Of a stretch of DNA of 6,751 nt, positions 5,293 to 6,751 are shown in pieces. A program made the position numbers and the translations under genes. The notes beneath the pieces were generated by a model, which saw nothing but the letters and a program-made list of their open reading frames with translations, ran no database searches and was not told the DNA's origin. Every line of letters begins with the position of its first letter. The stretch's first letter is position 1. The stretch is from positions 1-6,751 of the forward strand of contig PWMO01000457.1 of the NCBI GenBank assembly GCA_003558175.1, in the 5' to 3' direction. This DNA comes from Spirochaetaceae bacterium (GTDB lineage: Bacteria; Spirochaetota; Spirochaetia; DSM-27196; PWMO01).

Positions 5293-6230
5293 TGCGTAAC
5301 GGTTTTCGGACGCGTGGCTTCTTCCCTTCGGTCTTCCTGATCCTGGGAGCAGCCGCAATCGTTGTGGGCGGATGCGAAAGTCTCGGCTCGATTGCCGAGG
5401 TTGGTACCGGCGTTGCGGTCGCGACGGGCAGGATGACCGAGCAGCAGGCGGAGTCCGTCACACGAACCGCCGACGCGGTGAGCCGCAGTTTCGAGGACAT
5501 CACCCCGGAGCAGGAGTATTACATCGGGCGCGCCGTAGGCGCCACCATCCTTGACCAGTACGAGCCCTTTGACGAACAGGCGGTTACGGAGTATCTCAAT
5601 CTCGTGGGTCAGGGGCTTGCGATGGCCTCGGACCGTCCCGAGCTGTTCGGTGGCTATCGGTTCATGGCGCTGGACAGTGACGAGATCAACGCCTTTGCCA
5701 CCCCAAGTGGGCTGGTGTTTATCTCGCGTGGGCTGCTGCGGCTCACCCGTTCAGAGGACGACGTGGCGGCTATTCTGGCCCACGAGATCGGGCATATCCG
5801 GCATCGGCACGGGTTACAGGCAATTCGCACGTCTCGTATCACCACCGCGTTAACCAGTGCCGCCATTACCGGGGCGCAGTTTGCCACCTCGGAGGAAGTT
5901 GCCGAACTCACCGAAGCGTTCGAAGGCTCAATCAGCGATATCACCTCGACCCTGGTAAACAGCGGCTACTCCCGTGGTGCCGAGCGCGAGGCCGATGAAG
6001 CCGCAGTGGAGATCATGAAACGCGTTGGCTACGACCCGAACGGTCTCATCCGTGTACTCGAACGGATGAACGAGAGCTGGGTGGCCGACGGCCCCGGGTT
6101 CATGCGGACCCATCCGTCTCCCACCGCGCGCATTGATGTTGTGCGCAACGCCATCGGGACGTATCGCCACGACGGCACCGGATCAGCCGAGCGCCAACGC
6201 CGCTACGAACGGGCACTGGGCTCGATCTAG
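5289..6230 (+). CDS. M48-family zinc metallopeptidase, putative lipoprotein (LoiP/BepA-like)
   Basis: A 313-residue envelope peptidase. The N-terminus has a charged start, a hydrophobic segment (about 11-27) and the lipobox-like VGGC ending at Cys29, so export and lipid anchoring are likely. The M48 catalytic domain covers about 70-290. Zinc ligands His165 and His169 with catalytic Glu166 lie in HEIGH. The third ligand is probably Glu232 in AEREAD. NAFATPSGLVFISRGLL (134-150) precedes the active site, and THPSPTARI (274-282) is the usual C-terminal motif. Gram-negative relatives LoiP and BepA degrade or help assemble outer-membrane proteins; a similar quality-control role is inferred, not shown. 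The start overlaps the SH3 stop as ATGA. ATG 5289 is chosen, but ATG 5292 is equally possible and changes one residue. A CHASE2 gene follows after 27 nt. Confidence 0.93.
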   Translation: MMRNGFRTRGFFPSVFLILGAAAIVVGGCESLGSIAEVGTGVAVATGRMTEQQAESVTRTADAVSRSFEDITPEQEYYIGRAVGATILDQYEPFDEQAVTEYLNLVGQGLAMASDRPELFGGYRFMALDSDEINAFATPSGLVFISRGLLRLTRSEDDVAAILAHEIGHIRHRHGLQAIRTSRITTALTSAAITGAQFATSEEVAELTEAFEGSISDITSTLVNSGYSRGAEREADEAAVEIMKRVGYDPNGLIRVLERMNESWVADGPGFMRTHPSPTARIDVVRNAIGTYRHDGTGSAERQRRYERALGSI

Positions 6231-6257
6231 AAAGCCGGCTGAACGGGGGGGCGTAGA

Positions 6258-6751
6258 ATGAGTCGCTCAACGCTGCTGCGTGGATTGCTGGTGGGGATCG
6301 CGGCCTCACTGGCAGCGCTGTTGCTCTGGTTGTTCGGCGCGCTTGAGCTGTTCGAGGCGCGCACCTGGGACGCGCGGGTGCGCGCGATCGCCCCGTTTCG
6401 GGAGCCGGACTCAAGAGTGGTACTGATACTGCTTGACCAGGCCAGTCTGGATTGGGCTCGCGACGCGATGGGGCTTACCTGGCCGTGGCCACGCGAGGTC
6501 TATTCGTACATCGTCAATTTTGTGTCACGCGCCGATGCGAGTGCGCTGGCCTTTGACGTGCTCTACCTGGAGCCTTCAGGTTACGGCGTGTTTGACGATC
6601 AGAGTTTTGCTGATTCAATCACCGCCGCAGACGGGTTCGTTGGATCGCTCTTTCTGGGGATGGAGACCGGTGACGCGCTGCAGTGGCCCGAATCGGTTCC
6701 GTCACCACCGCTCAGGGTCGGGACGCCCGAGCAGGGCACCAACGGCAGGGG
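6258..6751 (+). CDS. CHASE2-domain sensor protein, N-terminal part (cut by window edge)
   Basis: An ATG at 6258 opens a frame of 164 complete codons that runs off the right edge without a stop. Residues about 5-33 hold a hydrophobic membrane-spanning segment. From about 37 on the sequence matches CHASE2, an extracytoplasmic sensory domain: TWDARVRAIAP, then VVLILLDQASLDWA (54-67), WPWPRE (75-80), AFDVLYLE (98-105) and FDDQSFADS (112-120). CHASE2 proteins usually continue through further membrane helices into a cytoplasmic output domain: a class III adenylate/guanylate cyclase, a histidine kinase, or GGDEF or Ser/Thr kinase modules. The output here is outside the window, so the signalling type is unknown. 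The G-run at 6244-6250, 7 nt upstream, is the only Shine-Dalgarno-like element. The 27-nt gap to the M48 gene suggests the same operon. Confidence 0.85.
   Translation, partial: MSRSTLLRGLLVGIAASLAALLLWLFGALELFEARTWDARVRAIAPFREPDSRVVLILLDQASLDWARDAMGLTWPWPREVYSYIVNFVSRADASALAFDVLYLEPSGYGVFDDQSFADSITAADGFVGSLFLGMETGDALQWPESVPSPPLRVGTPEQGTNGR

Noticed and set aside
6231..6257. A terminator between the M48 and CHASE2 genes
   Set aside because: The 27-nt gap contains only GCCGGC and a G-run, with no stem-loop plus U-tract, so the genes are more likely co-transcribed.

Overview
The window is about 60% GC and tightly packed. It looks like part of the chromosome of a free-living, high-GC Gram-negative-type bacterium. 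A lipobox-bearing M48 peptidase, an exported SH3 protein, a CHASE2 sensor and the style of the Fab proteins fit a Spirochaeta-like spirochaete best. That is an impression from protein style, not from a search, and other diderm phyla remain possible. No mobile element, CRISPR array, tRNA or rRNA was seen.

Layout. (1) Positions 1-660, minus strand: the N-terminal two thirds of an AraC-family regulator (PchR-like sensor domain plus linker). It runs off the left edge, so its DNA-binding domain is outside the window. (2) Positions 661-754: a short divergent spacer with a TA-rich palindrome and a long inverted repeat. (3) About 755-1573, plus strand: the C-terminal half of a CPA2-type cation:proton antiporter. 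The N-terminal half is absent and the usual acidic ion-binding pair reads Val-Asn, so it is probably a remnant. (4) Positions 1622-4632, plus strand: a type II fatty-acid synthesis cluster, fabD-fabG-fabF, behind a good sigma70-type promoter that overlaps the remnant's stop codon. fabD carries an in-frame TAG between its catalytic Ser/Arg and its catalytic His, with the reading frame intact on both sides. (5) Positions 4633-4815: an intergenic region with a hairpin, a short direct repeat and a second good promoter. (6) 4816 to the right edge, plus strand: an envelope operon of an exported SH3 protein, an M48 lipoprotein peptidase (ATGA overlap) and, 27 nt later, a CHASE2 sensor protein cut by the window end.

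How the genes work together. FabD loads malonyl onto ACP, FabF condenses it with the growing acyl chain, and FabG reduces the resulting 3-ketoacyl-ACP. The acpP gene that often sits between fabG and fabF is not here. The SH3/M48/CHASE2 genes appear to be one transcription unit for sensing or quality control at the cell envelope. That role is inferred from domains and operon structure.

The most notable observation is the amber codon in fabD. It could be a sequence error, readthrough, or a real recent lesion in a normally essential gene. I found no strong evidence for an entirely new system.
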